Positions 1 to 22,185 of a stretch of 45,000 bases of DNA are shown piece by piece (position 1 is the stretch's first letter; each line of letters starts with the position of its first letter). The DNA lies in assembly GCA_012295275.1 (NCBI GenBank), contig CM022677.1, positions 22,327,281-22,372,280 on the forward strand, given 5' to 3'. Source of the stretch: Chrysomallon squamiferum (lineage: Eukaryota; Mollusca; Gastropoda; Neomphalida; Peltospiridae). The translations under genes and the position numbers were made by a program. The notes below the pieces were generated by a model. It searched no databases and was not told where the DNA came from. It saw only the letters and a program-made list of their open reading frames with translations.

Positions 1-187
1 CGTTTGTGCGTGTGTATGTTTGTGTATATGACTCTGTGTGAGTATGTGTGATTTGGTGTGTACGTCTAACTTATGTATGTGTGTGTATTTATGGGTGTAT
101 GCGTGTATCAGTGTGTATCGAATGTAGCACTGTTTACAGAGAAAAGACTTGTAATGATTTTCATTAAAATAGTTTATAATAACAGTA
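1..187. repeat. GT-rich low-complexity DNA with the tail of a dispersed repeat
   Basis: The first 115 bases are degenerate GTGTAT/GTGTGT. Positions about 110-185 (ATCGAATGTAGCACTG, then a tract like CAGAGAAAAGACTTG) match the ends of the longer repeats at 7071-7330 and 44510-44760, so this is a truncated third copy. Confidence 0.6.
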
Positions 188-1440
<1,253 letters not shown>

Positions 1441-1638
1441 CAAGGTGAACATTTCAAACATACATCTGATTTTGTTTCTCTGTAAACGAAACAGTAATTT
1501 AGATTTAAAAAGGTAAGTAAGTTAAAGAATATTAAAATTAATTAATTTAATTAATTTATAATAAAAAAAATAAATACATGTATCAGGTTTTACTGCAAAA
1601 CAGTTAAAGTGAAACTCACTTAGCAGACAGTTTGAAGT

Positions 1639-3646
<2,008 letters not shown>

Positions 3647-3656
3647 ATCGGTGAAA

Positions 3657-3684
3657 ATAATACTAATACTAATACTAATACTAA

Positions 3685-3725
<41 letters not shown>

Positions 3726-3790
3726 ATAATAATAACAACAACAACAGCAGAAGCAGCAGCAACAACAATAACAGCGACAATAGCAATAAT
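3657..3790. repeat. ACTAAT/ACT/AGC compound microsatellite at the RING-gene 5' side
   Basis: An (ACTAAT)n tract turns into (ACT)n and then AAC/AGC-type triplets, directly upstream of the chosen ATG. Apparent Ile, Leu or Ser runs here come from the repeat, which is why the coding region is not extended into it. On the minus strand the hexamer gives a series of TTAG acceptor-like sites. Confidence 0.85.
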
Positions 3791-3829
3791 AGTAAATTTT
3801 CTTTCCTTTCTCTTAAGAAAGAAAATATG

Positions 3830-4170
3830 TATCGTCTGCAATCTAGATTTGAGACTGAAGTTGTTCGTGCGGAGAAGCCAGTTTTGACAGACGACACTTA
3901 GTGACAGGACGATTCCAACTGAAAAATGAACAAGGGGTGCAAACCTTCACTGTTTTTTTTTTTTTTTACCAAATTTGTCCTTTTTTAGTCGAAAAAAAAA
4001 TCTGAAAATATTCATGTTCTTTAGTAAAGTAAAGAGCAATAATAACTGTAACTGACTGAGTATAATCTGATCAGTTTAATTAAAGTTAAAAATGTTTGTC
4101 ATAGTCTGTCACACATGTAATAATAGACACAGCAACTCGTTGGCAGAAGATCAGAAAAACATGATACATT
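3830..4170. repeat. Dispersed repeat R4, copy 1, upstream of the RING gene
   Basis: Two blocks recur near 21410-21740: the stretch around CTGCAATCTAGATTTGAG, and GTTTGTCATAGTCTGTCACAC followed by GACACAGCAACTCGT. They keep the same order, so the 5' flank of the TRIM-like gene was copied to 21.4 kb, or both derive from one interspersed element. Confidence 0.6.
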
Positions 4171-4289
4171 TTACTGAGATACACAAATTTTCTTCTTCGA
4201 CTTTTATCATTTAATTTTTTTACTTATTTACTTATTTTATTTTATTTACTTATTTATTTATTTTTTGTAGCTTTTACATCTCTATGAAT

Positions 4290-4930
4290 GGATAAACTAA
4301 TTTGAAATTTGCTTTTGGCCAAATATTAGAAATGATTGCATGTCAGTGTTTGAAAATCAGTGTTATCATTTCAAAGACGTTTACGTTCCTATTTGTTTAC
4401 TGAGGCGAAACATATTTCACTGGTTGGTCACGTTTAGAGTTCAACCAGTCTTATGAAAATTAAGTCAGGTAAAAATCAATACGAAACAGCAAAGTAAGGG
4501 GAAAAAAAACTAAAATTGTAAAATGTATCATACGTGTTAATTACAAAAAAACTGAAATAAAATACAATAAGAAAAACAATTTAACAGATTTATTATTATT
4601 ATTAGTAGTAGTAGTAATAATTGAACTAGTAGTAGTAGTATAAATAATAGTAGTAGTAGTATAACACACAGATATACATATATATATATATAATAATAAT
4701 ACATTTTTTGTTTGCTCTTAGCTAACTATTAGAAACGATTTGAGCTCAGTTTCTGAACTGCAGTGTCACAATTTGAGAGAGGTTTCCATTTTGTTTGTTA
4801 ACCGATGCGAAACTTATTTTACTGATTAGTCACGTTTAGAGTAGAACCAGTCTAACCCTTTTATAGGGAGGAAGAAAAAAAATGTTTGTAAAATTTATCA
4901 TTAGTGTTAATTACAAACAAAGGAAAAAAA
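4290..4930. repeat. Diverged tandem pair of about 250-bp repeats
   Basis: About 4305-4480 and 4706-4860 align: both run from TTTGCTnTTnGCnAA through a GAGGCGAAAC-like motif and a TCACGTTTAGAGT motif to ACCAGTCT. A shorter relative is part of repeat R3 at 6560-6640. An AGT/ATT microsatellite separates the two copies. No gene is visible. Confidence 0.6.
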
Positions 4931-5149
4931 AAAAAAAAAAAAAAAATAAAATGAGGAAAACAAAAGACATATTATTATTATTATTATTATTATTATTACT
5001 ACTACTACTACTACTACTAATAGCACTAGTGGTATTAATAACTAAACAAGTAATGGTAGTAATAGTAGTTGTATTGGTACATTATTAGTGATTGCGCAAG
5101 ATAAAATAGAAGTAAATGTCTACAGACGATGTCTGCTCAGTTCCGTGTC

Positions 5150-5650
5150 AGCTGTGTACGTATGTGATTGTTGTGTTTGTGGGAGTGTGTATGTGGAGCC
5201 AAAATTGTGTATTTCAGTGTAGGCTCCAGGTTTTTGCCCCCTTTTCAGGTTTATGTAGTAATAAAAATTGTCAGACAATGTTAATTGTATGCATTTTTTC
5301 AGGCATTGTCAGCTGTGTGAATGTGATTGTGAGTGTTTGTGGGAGTCTGTGTATGTGTGTTTTTGCTTGTATGTATTTGCGTGTGTCTTTGTATGTCTTT
5401 TGTGCATGTTTATATGTCTCCGCATGTGTCTCCGATAAACTGTGTGTTTTTTATCTCTATATCTATAATGTAAGTATGCCTGTATATATATATGTGTATG
5501 TATTTGTGTGTATGTGACTTTTTGTGTGTTTTGTTTATACTTTTTGAGTATGTGTATGTGTATGTATATGGGTGTATGTGTATGTGTATGTGTTTGTGTA
5601 TTTGTATATACATTTCTGTAGGTGTGTGTTTGTTGTGCGTCTGTGTGTAT
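5150..5650. repeat. GT-rich DNA containing dispersed repeat R2, copy 1
   Basis: Mostly degenerate TGTGTATG. Positions 5218-5310 (GTAGGCTCCAGG, then TAATAAAAATTGTCAGACA and TTAATTGTATGCATTTTT) recur at 6868-7010. His/Thr or Cys/Val frames across the GT-rich part are composition artefacts. Confidence 0.6.
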
Positions 5651-5984
5651 GAAACAGGAAGATAATATATTTCCCATACAAAAATAAATCTTTGCTTAAA
5701 TGCCAATGTGGCGGAATATGTTGTTTTTTGTAAGCTATTTAAAAAAATAAATCAATCAATAAATAAAAACAATGAAAAACCGGAGAGAGAGATATGTTAA
5801 AATTAATACAAATTAGGTAGCAAATTACTGGGGGTTTTTAATTATATTTTTATTCATATAATTTTAATTTTATTTAATAAATATATAACGCAGTAATAAA
5901 CAGAAAATTGCGGGTGTCTTTGTAAGATTTATAAATAACCATGACGAATGGAGACGAAGATTTGTAATCGTGTCGTAAACTAAA
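5651..5984. other. AT-rich stretch, nothing recognised
   Basis: Contains A/T runs and ATAAAT-type microsatellite fragments. No frame or RNA-like signal is supported. Confidence 0.4.
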
Positions 5985-6100
5985 CTTGTCATATTTGTCA
6001 CAGCCTGTCACACGAACTGGTACACTTGAAAAGCAGAATACAAAGGGAACGTGTGTTTTTAGTCACGTACACATATTAATAATAATAATGCTTTTTTCTA
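5985..6100. repeat. Dispersed repeat R4, fragment
   Basis: GTCACAGCCTGTCACACGAA is followed by an AGTCACGTACACAT block. Both parts recur at 21665-21875, so this is a shortened copy of the same interspersed sequence. Confidence 0.55.
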
Positions 6101-6384
6101 CCTCTACGTATTATATAGCTTTATGTTGTCCGAAATTATATTAGCTGTTATATTCATTACATTATAAAAAATAAAAAATAAAATATCTCTCAGTGTTTGT
6201 GTACACTCGTGAATCTATCAGTTTGTCTTTATTGCTGTTGTCGTTGTTGTTGGTGTTATTATTATTGTTATGTCTACAAACATCACAGGTCAATAGATAA
6301 ATTGGTAAGAAGTGTTACAAATCTGAAATAAAACGAATATTAAATAAATAACATTAAATAATAATAATAATAAGGTAATTTCTA

Positions 6385-6640
6385 CAAATCTCAGTAGCGT
6401 GCCTGTCACTGAGATTATTGTCAATCAGTCACTTTTGTCAAACTAACTTGAACATGCACAATAGAGAAACAAATGAACAAAGATCTCTAACACACGGATT
6501 TAAAACTTATCTTTATAGACCTCAAGTGAGGTATCCAGTTTACATTATATCTATTAATCGAGGCGAAACATATTTTAGTTTTAGTCAGTCACGTTTCGTA
6601 CACCCAGCCAAACCGTTTTATAAAATAAACTCAGGTAAAT
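6385..6640. repeat. Dispersed repeat R3, copy 1
   Basis: The order TTTCTACAAATCTCAGTA, then CTAACTTGAACATGCACAA, then CTCAAGTGAGGTATCCAGTT is shared with 23370-23530 and 24378-24560, with a partial match at 22100-22185. An 82-codon open frame over it is not conserved between copies, so I call it non-coding. Confidence 0.65.
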
Positions 6641-6867
6641 ACGCGACAGCAAATATATTCAGTTGACTGTCAAACCTCTCCATTTTGGGAATCTGAAGTT
6701 ATCACATAAGTCAGAATAATAATGAAAACAGATCAATATTACTATTAAAAAATGACAAATTTTCTCAGTGTTAAAAAAACAAACAACAACAACAACATTT
6801 TATTAAAGTTGTTCACTGTTATAAGTAATGGTTTAACAAAATTACGTCGCTTAGTGGATTTCAGTCA

Positions 6868-7010
6868 GAGTAGGCTCCAGGCCCATACAAGGGTTAGGGG
6901 TGCATCCGCCCCCTCTGACACTCTTTTCAGGTTCGCCCTTCGATGTGTTTGGATAGAGTAATAAAGATTGTCAGACAATGTTAATTGTATGCATTTTTCT
7001 CAGTTGTGGA
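6868..7010. repeat. Dispersed repeat R2, copy 2
   Basis: Shares GTAGGCTCCAGG and the block ending TTGTATGCATTTTTC with 5218-5310. This copy has an extra GC-richer segment (GGTGCATCCGCCCCCTCTGA) that stands out from its AT-rich surroundings. Confidence 0.6.
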
Positions 7011-7070
7011 GAGCTCCATGTAATTAGCAGCAATAAATAAATAATAGTAATAATAAAAAATGAAAAAATG

Positions 7071-7330
7071 AAATCAGAGTGCGTATCCTTCAAGCAATGC
7101 GCATGACGCTGATATCAAATACTTCTCTCTTCTGTAAAACGACAACAGACAGCTGATTGTGGAAGACCACGTCACTGACACAGATAAAATACGTCGTGGA
7201 CAAAAATAAATCTTATATAAACTTAACAATGAACTGGATGGTATCGAATGTAACACTGGGTACAGAGAAAATACTTGGTTTAATCACGTTCGTTTTATGG
7301 TTCTTAAAATATCTGAAATAGTAGTCAAAT
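7071..7330. repeat. Dispersed repeat R1, copy 1
   Basis: Matches 44510-44760 over about 200 bp. Shared blocks include ACTTCTCTCTTCTG/ATTTCTCTCTTCTG, CGTCACTGACACAGAT, GTGGACAAAAATAAA and GTAACACTGGGT. The copies are old and diverged. No open reading frame is conserved, so this is a non-autonomous element or a duplicated flank. Confidence 0.65.
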
Positions 7331-7775
7331 GATTATGATGATCGTAATAGTAATAATAATAATAATAACAATAATAGTAATAATAGTAGTAATAATAATA
7401 ATAATAGTAATAATAATAACTGTATTAATAGTAATAAAATTAATAATAATGATGATAATGATAATAATAATGACGACTGTCATCATCATCGTCATCAAAA
7501 AAATATATATATAAATAAAAATAAGATTATATTTACTGAGGTAAAGTCTCACTATTTACTGGTGTGAAGTCTACAATGAATCACAGATGTGATGTTCTAA
7601 TTCACATACTAATCAAACGTGGATTGCTCGAACATGCAGAAGATCAGATTTTATAAAAAGTATCAATACTACTATTACTACTGCGACTACTACTACTACT
7701 ATTACTACTACTACTACTACTACTGATAATGATAATAATAGAAATAGAAAATTTTAAAATTTATGTTTTCAAATC

Positions 7776-7815
<40 letters not shown>

Positions 7816-8567
7816 ACGAGGATTTAGCAATGACATACTTTTTGTATCATTTCTACAAATGAAACAGGGAAAAAACATCTTACAAATTAAAGAACATAGG
7901 ATGTTTAATAAATAAATAAATAAATACATAAATTTTACCGTATTATATTTTTACAATTTTGTTAGATTGTTATTTTAAATTAGTTGTTTTTCCTGTAGTT
8001 TTGATAAGTATAACATTATATGACGTCATTCAGTGAGATCATAAACATTTAGAAGATTTGTAAAATGAGGTAAGTGAGATTGCTTTTGTATTCATCTCTG
8101 TTTATTAATACTGGAAAATATTAATGTTAGTTAATTTATCAAACATTTCTGATGTTCTAAAATTTTGGCTTTATACTTTTAAATCTCAACAGTTTAAAAT
8201 TGTGAGACTTTCGGCGTTCATGAATGTCAGAAAACCGCCATTTGGATTTCGTATGCATGAAAAACGACCTGTTTACAGTAATTAAATATATTAGATTAAG
8301 GGAGATAATTTCTTTTGTAGAAATTTTGGGTAGATCCATTTGTTTTTGTAATTATTTGTATTCTGAAAATAATTTTAACTGTTCAAAATCAGATTATGAT
8401 TTCAAAAAGACGTCAGAAATAGAATCAGACGTTAGTAGACGATGTGTGTTCAGTTTCGCAGTAACAACTGTTCTCATGGGCGCGGTGAGGGGGGGGCCGT
8501 GCGCACCTAAAACACAATGCCTGCCTCAAAGTAGTTTGTTCAGTTAATTCAACTTGTACATTAGCCT
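7331..8567. other. Microsatellite-rich gap (ATA, ACT, AAT tracts) with repeat R5
   Basis: ATA/GAT tracts lie at 7336-7500, ACT at 7665-7725 and ATT at 7780-7813. About 7985-8070 (TAGTTTTGATAAGT, then ATGACGTCATTCAGTG and GATCATAAA) recurs at 23130-23225. A 107-codon frame at 8224-8547 has ordinary codons but no detectable family or splice support, so I leave it uncalled. Confidence 0.5.
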
Positions 8568-9312
8568 ATGTTTGATAGTGTGTTTGTGTTGTGTATGTTG
8601 TGTATGTTGTATGAGTGTGTCTGTGTTGTGTGTGTTGTGTGTGTTGTGTGTGCGTGTGTTGTGTGTGTGCCTGTGTGTGTTGTGTGTACGTGCTTGTGTG
8701 TGTCGTGTGTGTGCGTGTGTTGTGTGTGTGTTGTGAGTGTGCCTGTGTATGTTGTGTACGTGCTTGTGTGTGTGTTGTGTGTGTCGTGTGTGTGCGTGTG
8801 TTGTGTGCGTGTTGTGTGTGTTGTATGTGTGTGCGAGTGTGTGTGTGTGTTGTGTGTGTGTTGTGTGTGTGTGCTAGTGTGTGTGTTTGTTGGTTGTGTG
8901 ATGTGTGTGTTGTGGGTGTTGTGGGTGTTGTGTGTGTGTTGTGTGTGTGTTGTGTGCTGTGTCTGTTGTGTGATGTGTGTGTGTTATGTGTGTTGTGTGT
9001 GTGTGTGTGTGTGTGCCCTGTGTGTGTGTTCCTGTGTGTGCGTGCGTGTGTTGTGTGTGTTGTGTGTGCGTTTGCGTGTGCGTGCGTGTGTTGTGTGAGT
9101 GTGTTGTGAGTGTGCCTGTGTGTGTTGTGTGTACGTGCTTGTGTGTGTGTTGTGTGTTTCGTGTGTGTGCGTGTGTTGTGTGCGTGTTGTGTGTGTGCGA
9201 GTGTGTGTGTGTGTTGTGTGTGTGTGCGAGTGTGTGTGTTTGTTGGTTGTGTGATGTGTGTTCTGTGTGTTGTGGGTGTTGTGTGTGTGTTGTGTGCTGT
9301 GTCTGTTGTGTG

Positions 9313-9389
<77 letters not shown>

Positions 9390-9700
9390 CTGTGTGTGCG
9401 TGCGTGTGTGTAGTGTGTGTTGTGTGTGCGTTTGCGTGTGCGTGCGTGTGTTGTGTGAGTGTGTTGTATGTGTGTGTCGTGCGTGTGTTGTGTGTGTGTT
9501 GTGTGTTTGTATGTGTGTGCGTGTGTTGTGTGTGCGAGTGTGTGCGTGTGTTGTGTGTGCGAGTGTGTGTGTGTGTGTGTTGTGTGTGCGTGTGTTGTGT
9601 GTGTGTTGTATGTGTGTGTCGTGCGTGTGTTGTGTGTGTGTTGTGTGTGTGTATGTGTGTGCGTGTGTTGTGAGTGCGTGCGTGTGCGTGTGTCGTGTGT

Positions 9701-9733
<33 letters not shown>

Positions 9734-9750
9734 TGTGTGTGTGTGTTACA
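8568..9750. repeat. 1.2-kb GT/GC minisatellite
   Basis: Continuous variants of GTGTGTTGTGTGTGCGTGT, including larger repeated blocks such as GTTGGTTGTGTGATGTGTG at about 8888 and 9241. The plus-strand frames are open for up to 275 codons but read only Cys/Val (alternating purines and pyrimidines), so they are artefacts. It ends abruptly at unique sequence near 9750. Confidence 0.9.
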
Positions 9751-11192
9751 GTAACGTCTTCATTCTTGACTGTACTTATTCACAATTATAACTCTACAAT
9801 ATGATACTTCAAACATTCTACAAAACAAATTATCTCCCTTCATCTAATACATTTAAATACAGTAAACAGGTGAGTAGGAGAGAAAAATATACTAAAAATA
9901 AAATACTGTTGATTTCTTAAAACGAAACGAATTAAATCCCTGTATATTCAGAGTGTGTCTACTGTCAATAAAAACTGAGTTATTCCAAACTGTATATCAT
10001 AAAAATAAAGTAGGAAAACATAACATAAACAGTAATAGTAGTAGTAGTTGTAGGAGTAGTAGAAGACGTTCAGTTTCAACTACATTTATATGATAGAAAT
10101 AGTTAAATAAGATGTAGCAACAGAATTAGTAGTAAGGCAGATATTTTACTTTTTATTTTTATAATTATTCCATTTGTCGACGTTTGTGACGCAAACATGC
10201 TTCTTTTTTCTTTATTTTATATCAGTGTATACGAAAGACAGAGAGATAGAGAGAAGCACACAGGCAGATAGACGGACATACAGACAGGTACACAGACACT
10301 GATTACATGACGACAATTCGTGTTCGTATGTGTGTATATAATTTTGTGTAGTTTTTAAACATAGCTACTAATTTACGTTGTAGCTTGAAAAAATCTAGAT
10401 CTGTATATTCTGATATCAACTTGAAGTCTAAAACATATACCTTGATATCTAGGTCAGACTGACTATAACAAGAGCAACACGCCTTACCAATTAATGTTTT
10501 TATTTAAATAAGATACACAGATCACAAGTTTTTCCTTTGTCAAAATTACATAAAGAAAATATTAAACAATTTTATTTTAACCACATGATATTCACATTTC
10601 ATTAAACTAAAATATAATATCCACTATTTCACAGTGAATGTTACATATCGTACACAATTAATTAAGTAAAACATAAGAATGGACACATTTTGTTGTGTTC
10701 AGTCTGTGCGAAGATAAAAGTGAGGAAGGAAGGAAGTCAGTAACGATGTTCTCAGAATATTGCATTTACAGTTATTAAAGTGTTAAACATACATAGACAA
10801 TTTACAGCTGCCAACATAGCAATATCTGACACTAGAACGTAATTTCCACTAAGCAGTCACTGGCTTACCAAAACACTGAATAAGATGATGCTTCTAGTAG
10901 TTTATGTTTTTGGAAGAAATAACTCTATAGAAACACATTTTCTTTATGGTCACAAAAAGCAGACCATCACTGATGACGGTCGGATGAAAAACGAATCTGT
11001 TTTGAGCTCTCAGGTTTTTAATGTTGCAAAGTGAAGCTTCTAGCAGATTGGTCACGTGGTAATACGTAAAGAAAGAGTCACGTGTCCTGGTTCATCATCC
11101 TCGTCTGACATCAACCGGAGATCTGTGAACTGTGTTGTGATTCACCAGATTATCAGACGATTGAAAAAAAGAATTATAAAAATATATATAAA

Positions 11193-11252
<60 letters not shown>

Positions 11253-11753
11253 AATACACATTTCTTCTCCGAGAATTGCTCTGCAATAGAAATAAATAGT
11301 CTGTCTGTAACGAAAACTGAACTGAACAACTATTTTAATTTTAATTTCAATTTTTGTTTCGTTTTATTTTTTTATTATTTTTTTTTATTTATTTATTTAT
11401 TTATTGTTGTTGTTGTTGTTGTTATTAACATTTTTGTGATCAATTTGATTTTTAGTGTGAACTGATGAACTGACATTATTTTGTTTATTTATTTATTTTC
11501 TGATTTTCAAATGCTCAACGGAATTAGTTTATAAATTGTCTATTTTTAAATGTTTATTTTAATTATTTTTTCTATTTTTAAATGCTGAAAATCATTTTAT
11601 TTATTATTTTTTCCCCTGATTTTTGGTTAGGACACATTATTTATGCAAAAAAACTCTCAGAAAATAATTAAATTAAGAATATTCTTTAAAGTAAAATTAT
11701 AATTGCTTAGTGTTTCCACAGTGGTAACTACACTAAATCTAACTGAATGTTAA

Positions 11754-11850
<97 letters not shown>

Positions 11851-12240
11851 GGACATAAAATTAAAATTTTTAATTACATAATATATTTAGACAGAAACTG
11901 AATATATTTATTGTGAAGATAATAAATAAATCAACAGCAAACATTCTGATACATATATTCATGTATGTGATGTCAGCAAGTAAAACTCTGTTATAATATC
12001 AGTTTGGTTCAAATATTGATAGAACTTGAGAAAAAAAAGAAAAAAGTTAAAATGTGCAGTGCTGTTGTAAATAAGAGATATTCGAAAGAAAAGGTCTATT
12101 TCTCACTGAAAACATGTAATTTTGAACTTAATTTGATTTCAGAATTTTATGTATATATATATTTTTATTGCTTGACATTCCATAATATCACTGAGAAACA
12201 GCTAATTAGAATAATTAACTTGTTTAAAACTTTAAAACAA
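9751..12240. other. Gene-poor AT-rich interval
   Basis: No protein-like frame or RNA gene is recognised. It contains an (AT)n tract at about 11188-11251 and an (AAT)n tract at about 11757-11851, plus ATTT-type stretches at 11370-11405. The last part lies downstream of the cassette gene and may hold its 3'UTR. Confidence 0.45.
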
Positions 12241-12483
12241 TAATAAAAAATAATAATAATAATAAATAAAAATAAATAATTATTAAAAACAATTTTTTTT
12301 TTATAAATTCTTTATAATTATATTAATTATCCATCTAAACGTAAATGTGACTGAAATAAATTGCAGAATAATGCTACTTATAAAGTAAATTGCTTGACTG
12401 TACCACAATCCATAGTTTTCTATAAATTCAGTGGATCAGAATACAAGTATAAGCGGAAGAAGAAAACTGAAGAGTACCTCTTG

Positions 12484-19215
<6,732 letters not shown>

Positions 19216-19278
19216 GATGGTCAGTAGATGTCAGTTACAGTAGATAAAAGTGTCACTTGTTTAATGAGTTGCAGCCTT

Positions 19279-19298
19279 TCTGAAAATCTGAAAAAAAT

Positions 19299-19329
<31 letters not shown>

Positions 19330-19330
19330 G
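19279..19330 (-). promoter_or_regulatory. Acceptor-like T tract / TATA-like tract upstream of cassette unit 1
   Basis: On the minus strand a (TA)n run is followed by a long T tract and two CAG sites (exon would begin at 19287 or 19279), then the leader to the ATG at 19215. It could be the acceptor of the second exon or a core promoter; sequence alone cannot decide. Confidence 0.4.
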
Positions 19331-19496
19331 GTATAAATAATTTAAAAGTAAAGCAATTCTTACGACTTAGAAAGAAACAAAGCAACAATGTAAAATGGGT
19401 CATATTCCTTAATTTAAAATAATTATTGTAAGAGAATAAAAAGTAGTTAGTTATCCATTTTTTTTTATTTTTTTTATTTATTTATTTAAATTGTAT

Positions 19497-19539
<43 letters not shown>

Positions 19540-20117
19540 TTTTAATATTTATTTATTTATTTTCTTAAAATTATTTTTTACGACTTTAAATGTTTGTTAA
19601 ATACTGGCAAGCAAAAACATATTTTTCTTTTGAGAATAAATTCGTATAAGGTTTCTCATCGTTTAAACAACGCTTAAAATATTAGTGTGAAAAATTAAAT
19701 TTAATAATTATGCTGTAATTTGTGCCGATAAATTAATTTTTATTAAATGTTACCCAAAATGGATCATTAATATAGAAAAAGTCGAGTTAGATAGAGTAAA
19801 ATAGAGGAAAATAATATTCTTCGACGCCAAAAATAGATGATTTTTAAACTTTACTTGCTGGACAGGCGACTATCAATTATTTATGTGATATACAGAAAAT
19901 AGTCAACGGCGATGAAAAACAAAGAACACAAAGTGAACGTTTGGTTTCAGTGACGCCTTTCTTCTACAGTGCTCGGAAAGTGAACGTGTTTTTTGTAATA
20001 CACTCACACACGCAAATTCACGCATACACACACACACACAGATACAGTTCACACAGGCCATACGCACACATATATATGTAGTTTGATAAATATGTAACAT
20101 GACTGTGTGTATGAACT
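19331..20117. other. AT-rich interval with (ATTT)n and an R4 fragment
   Basis: An ATTT tract spans about 19480-19562. Positions 19795-19945 share TTCGACGCCAAAAATAGAT and a CAAAGTGAACGT block with the R4 copy at 21410-21880. A short CACA tract is near 20025. No gene is seen. Confidence 0.5.
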
Positions 20118-20790
20118 CGGTCAGATATGTAAACAAACACACTGAACTGAGATAAAGACAGAGATTAAATGTTACTGATACATACAGATATGTAAACAAA
20201 TACACTGAACTGAGATAAAGACAGAGATTACGTTTTACTGATAGCTACAGATATGTAAACAAATACACTGAACTGAGATAAAGACAGAGATTACGTTTTA
20301 CTGATAGACAGAGATTATGTTTTACTGATAGCTACAGATATGTAAACAAATACACTGAACTGAGATAAAGACAGAGATTACGTTTTACTGATACATACAG
20401 ATATGTAAACAAACACACTGAACTGAGATAAAGACAGAGATTAAATGTTACTGATACATACAGATATGTAAACAAATACACTGAACTGAGATAAAGACAG
20501 AGATTATGTTTTACTGATAGCTACAGATATGTAAACAAATACACTGAACTGAGATAAAGACAGAGATTAAATGTTACTGATAGCTACAGATATGTTAACA
20601 AATACACTGAACTGAGATAAAGACAGAGATTATGTTTTACTGATAGCTACAGATATGTAAACAAATACACTGAACTGAGATAAAGACAGAGATTACGTTT
20701 TACTGATACATACAGATATGTAAACAAACACACTGAACTGAGGTAAAGACAAAGATTACGTTTTACTGATACATACAGATATATGTCTCA
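20118..20790. repeat. 63-bp minisatellite, about ten copies
   Basis: The unit starts CAGATATGTAAACAAA and continues through TACACTGAACTGAGATAAAG to GACAGAGATTA. Starts lie near 20124, 20188, 20251, 20338, 20400, 20464, 20527, 20590, 20653 and 20716. One unit (about 20251-20337) carries a 24-bp internal duplication. The variants GTTTTACTGATAGC and ATGTTACTGATACA alternate. Confidence 0.9.
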
Positions 20791-21189
20791 TGTGAGAATA
20801 AAAAATGAGAAAAGGTTTTTATCTGTATTTATAACTTATAAAATCTTTACAGTTTCATTAATTTGATAGACATATCAACTGGTTTGTAGGACAGAGAAAT
20901 ATAAATAAATAAAAAAGACAAATATATATATATATTTTTTCTTTCTTTCTTTCTTTTTCTTTCTTTCTTTCGTTTTCTTTCTGAGTTTTTTTTCTTTCTG
21001 TATAAAAGTTATTTTATTTCTAACATAATAAGCTAACATAAGCACAATCTGGGTATATAAACTAAATGAATAAATATTCTAATTGTCTTTGCACTTCATT
21101 AGATGGCATGTAACGGGTAGGTTTTTCTCAGTAACTAAATACCAATGTCTTGCACAAAATAATTTGCGAATTTGGTTTTGAGAAAGAAA
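20791..21189. other. AT-rich spacer with TTTC tract
   Basis: A CTTT/TTTC microsatellite lies at 20938-21000. No protein or RNA feature is supported. Confidence 0.45.
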
Positions 21190-21255
21190 AATGCTACAGC
21201 CCATCGCCAGACACGACTGTACTCTAACCACTGAGCCACACCCTCCAGTATAACC
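21190..21255 (-). mobile_element. tRNA-like SINE fragment (A-box present)
   Basis: The minus strand reads GGAGGGTGTGGCTCAGTGG then TTAGAGTACAGTC. TGGCTCAGTGG fits the Pol III A-box (TRGCNNAGTGG) and the D-arm of a tRNA-derived SINE. I see no good B-box at the expected distance, so it is truncated or decayed. Confidence 0.5.
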
Positions 21256-21337
21256 AGCGCGTGAATCACCCGTAAAAGTATGTAGAGAAATTTAGTTAAA
21301 TAACCTAAATTACAAAGTTTTATTTTAAAATATCTTA

Positions 21338-21384
<47 letters not shown>

Positions 21385-21409
21385 TGTCTTACCGTTGTCA
21401 TTCAATATG

Positions 21410-21880
21410 AAATAATTGTAACACCTGGAATGATTATTTTTCTCTTCGTCTGCAATCTCGATTTGTGATTGAAGTGTTTTGTGCGCACGACACGGACTGA
21501 ATAAACAGAGAAATGGTGAAAACTTACAAATCATCTGTACCACATTTCCTTCTTTTGAGAAAAAAATCCTTAGCGATCAATATTCTTGTGGTAAAATAAA
21601 CAAGAATAAAAATGGCAACTGACGTAATATAACTTCTGCAGCATGGTTAAAATTAGAAATGTTTGTCACAGTCTGTCACACTTGTAGTTATAATAGACAC
21701 AACAACTCGTAGGTATAAGGAAAGAGAAACATAATACATTTCGACGCCAAAAATAGATCTTGTGCAAACATGTATAGTGAACTGGCGGGTATCCTGTCTT
21801 TATAACAGAATAAATGAACTGTACGACTGGAAAACCAGATACAAAGTGAACGTGTGATTTTAGTCACGTACACATAATAA
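21410..21880. repeat. Dispersed repeat R4, longest copy
   Basis: Contains the CTGCAATCTCGATTTGTG block (as at 3835), TTTGTCACAGTCTGTCACAC (as at 4100 and 6000), TTCGACGCCAAAAATAGAT (as at 19820) and AGTCACGTACACAT (as at 6060). It therefore links four other fragments in the window and shows the element's full order. (AAT)n tracts flank it at 21340-21382 and 21886-21951. Confidence 0.6.
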
Positions 21881-21888
21881 TATTAAAA

Positions 21889-21952
<64 letters not shown>

Positions 21953-22099
21953 TTTTTCAATTTACATTTATGTATTATATAGCTTTACTTCGTTACAAAT
22001 AAATAAATAAATAAATACATAATATTAACTGTTATATTCCTTACATTTTAGGAATATATATTTGACTGGATGACAAAATACCACACGTATCACACTGTT

Positions 22100-22185
22100 T
22101 GTTCCCATTCAAAGGCCACTCAACAAGATCTCTAAAGCCCGGGTTCAAAACACATATCTATAGATCTCCACTGAGGTGTGAAAAA
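22100..22185. repeat. Dispersed repeat R3, partial copy
   Basis: AAGATCTCTAAAGCCCGG, then a stretch like ATATCTATAGATCTC and CACTGAGGTGTG, parallel 6478-6540 and 24475-24530. Confidence 0.5.

Noticed and set aside
6418-6666. 82-codon frame
   Set aside because: Lies in dispersed repeat R3 whose other copies do not keep the frame open.
8224-8547. 107-codon plus-strand frame as a gene
   Set aside because: No recognisable domain, splice signals or poly(A) signal fit, and the antisense strand is also open; chance frame in AT-rich DNA.
8568-9804. Long Cys/Val open frames up to 275 codons
   Set aside because: They read a GT minisatellite in alternating frames, with no start context, splice sites or non-repeat sequence.
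21190-21255. Functional tRNA gene
   Set aside because: Only the D-arm/A-box part fits; no anticodon stem, T-arm or B-box could be found at the right distances.
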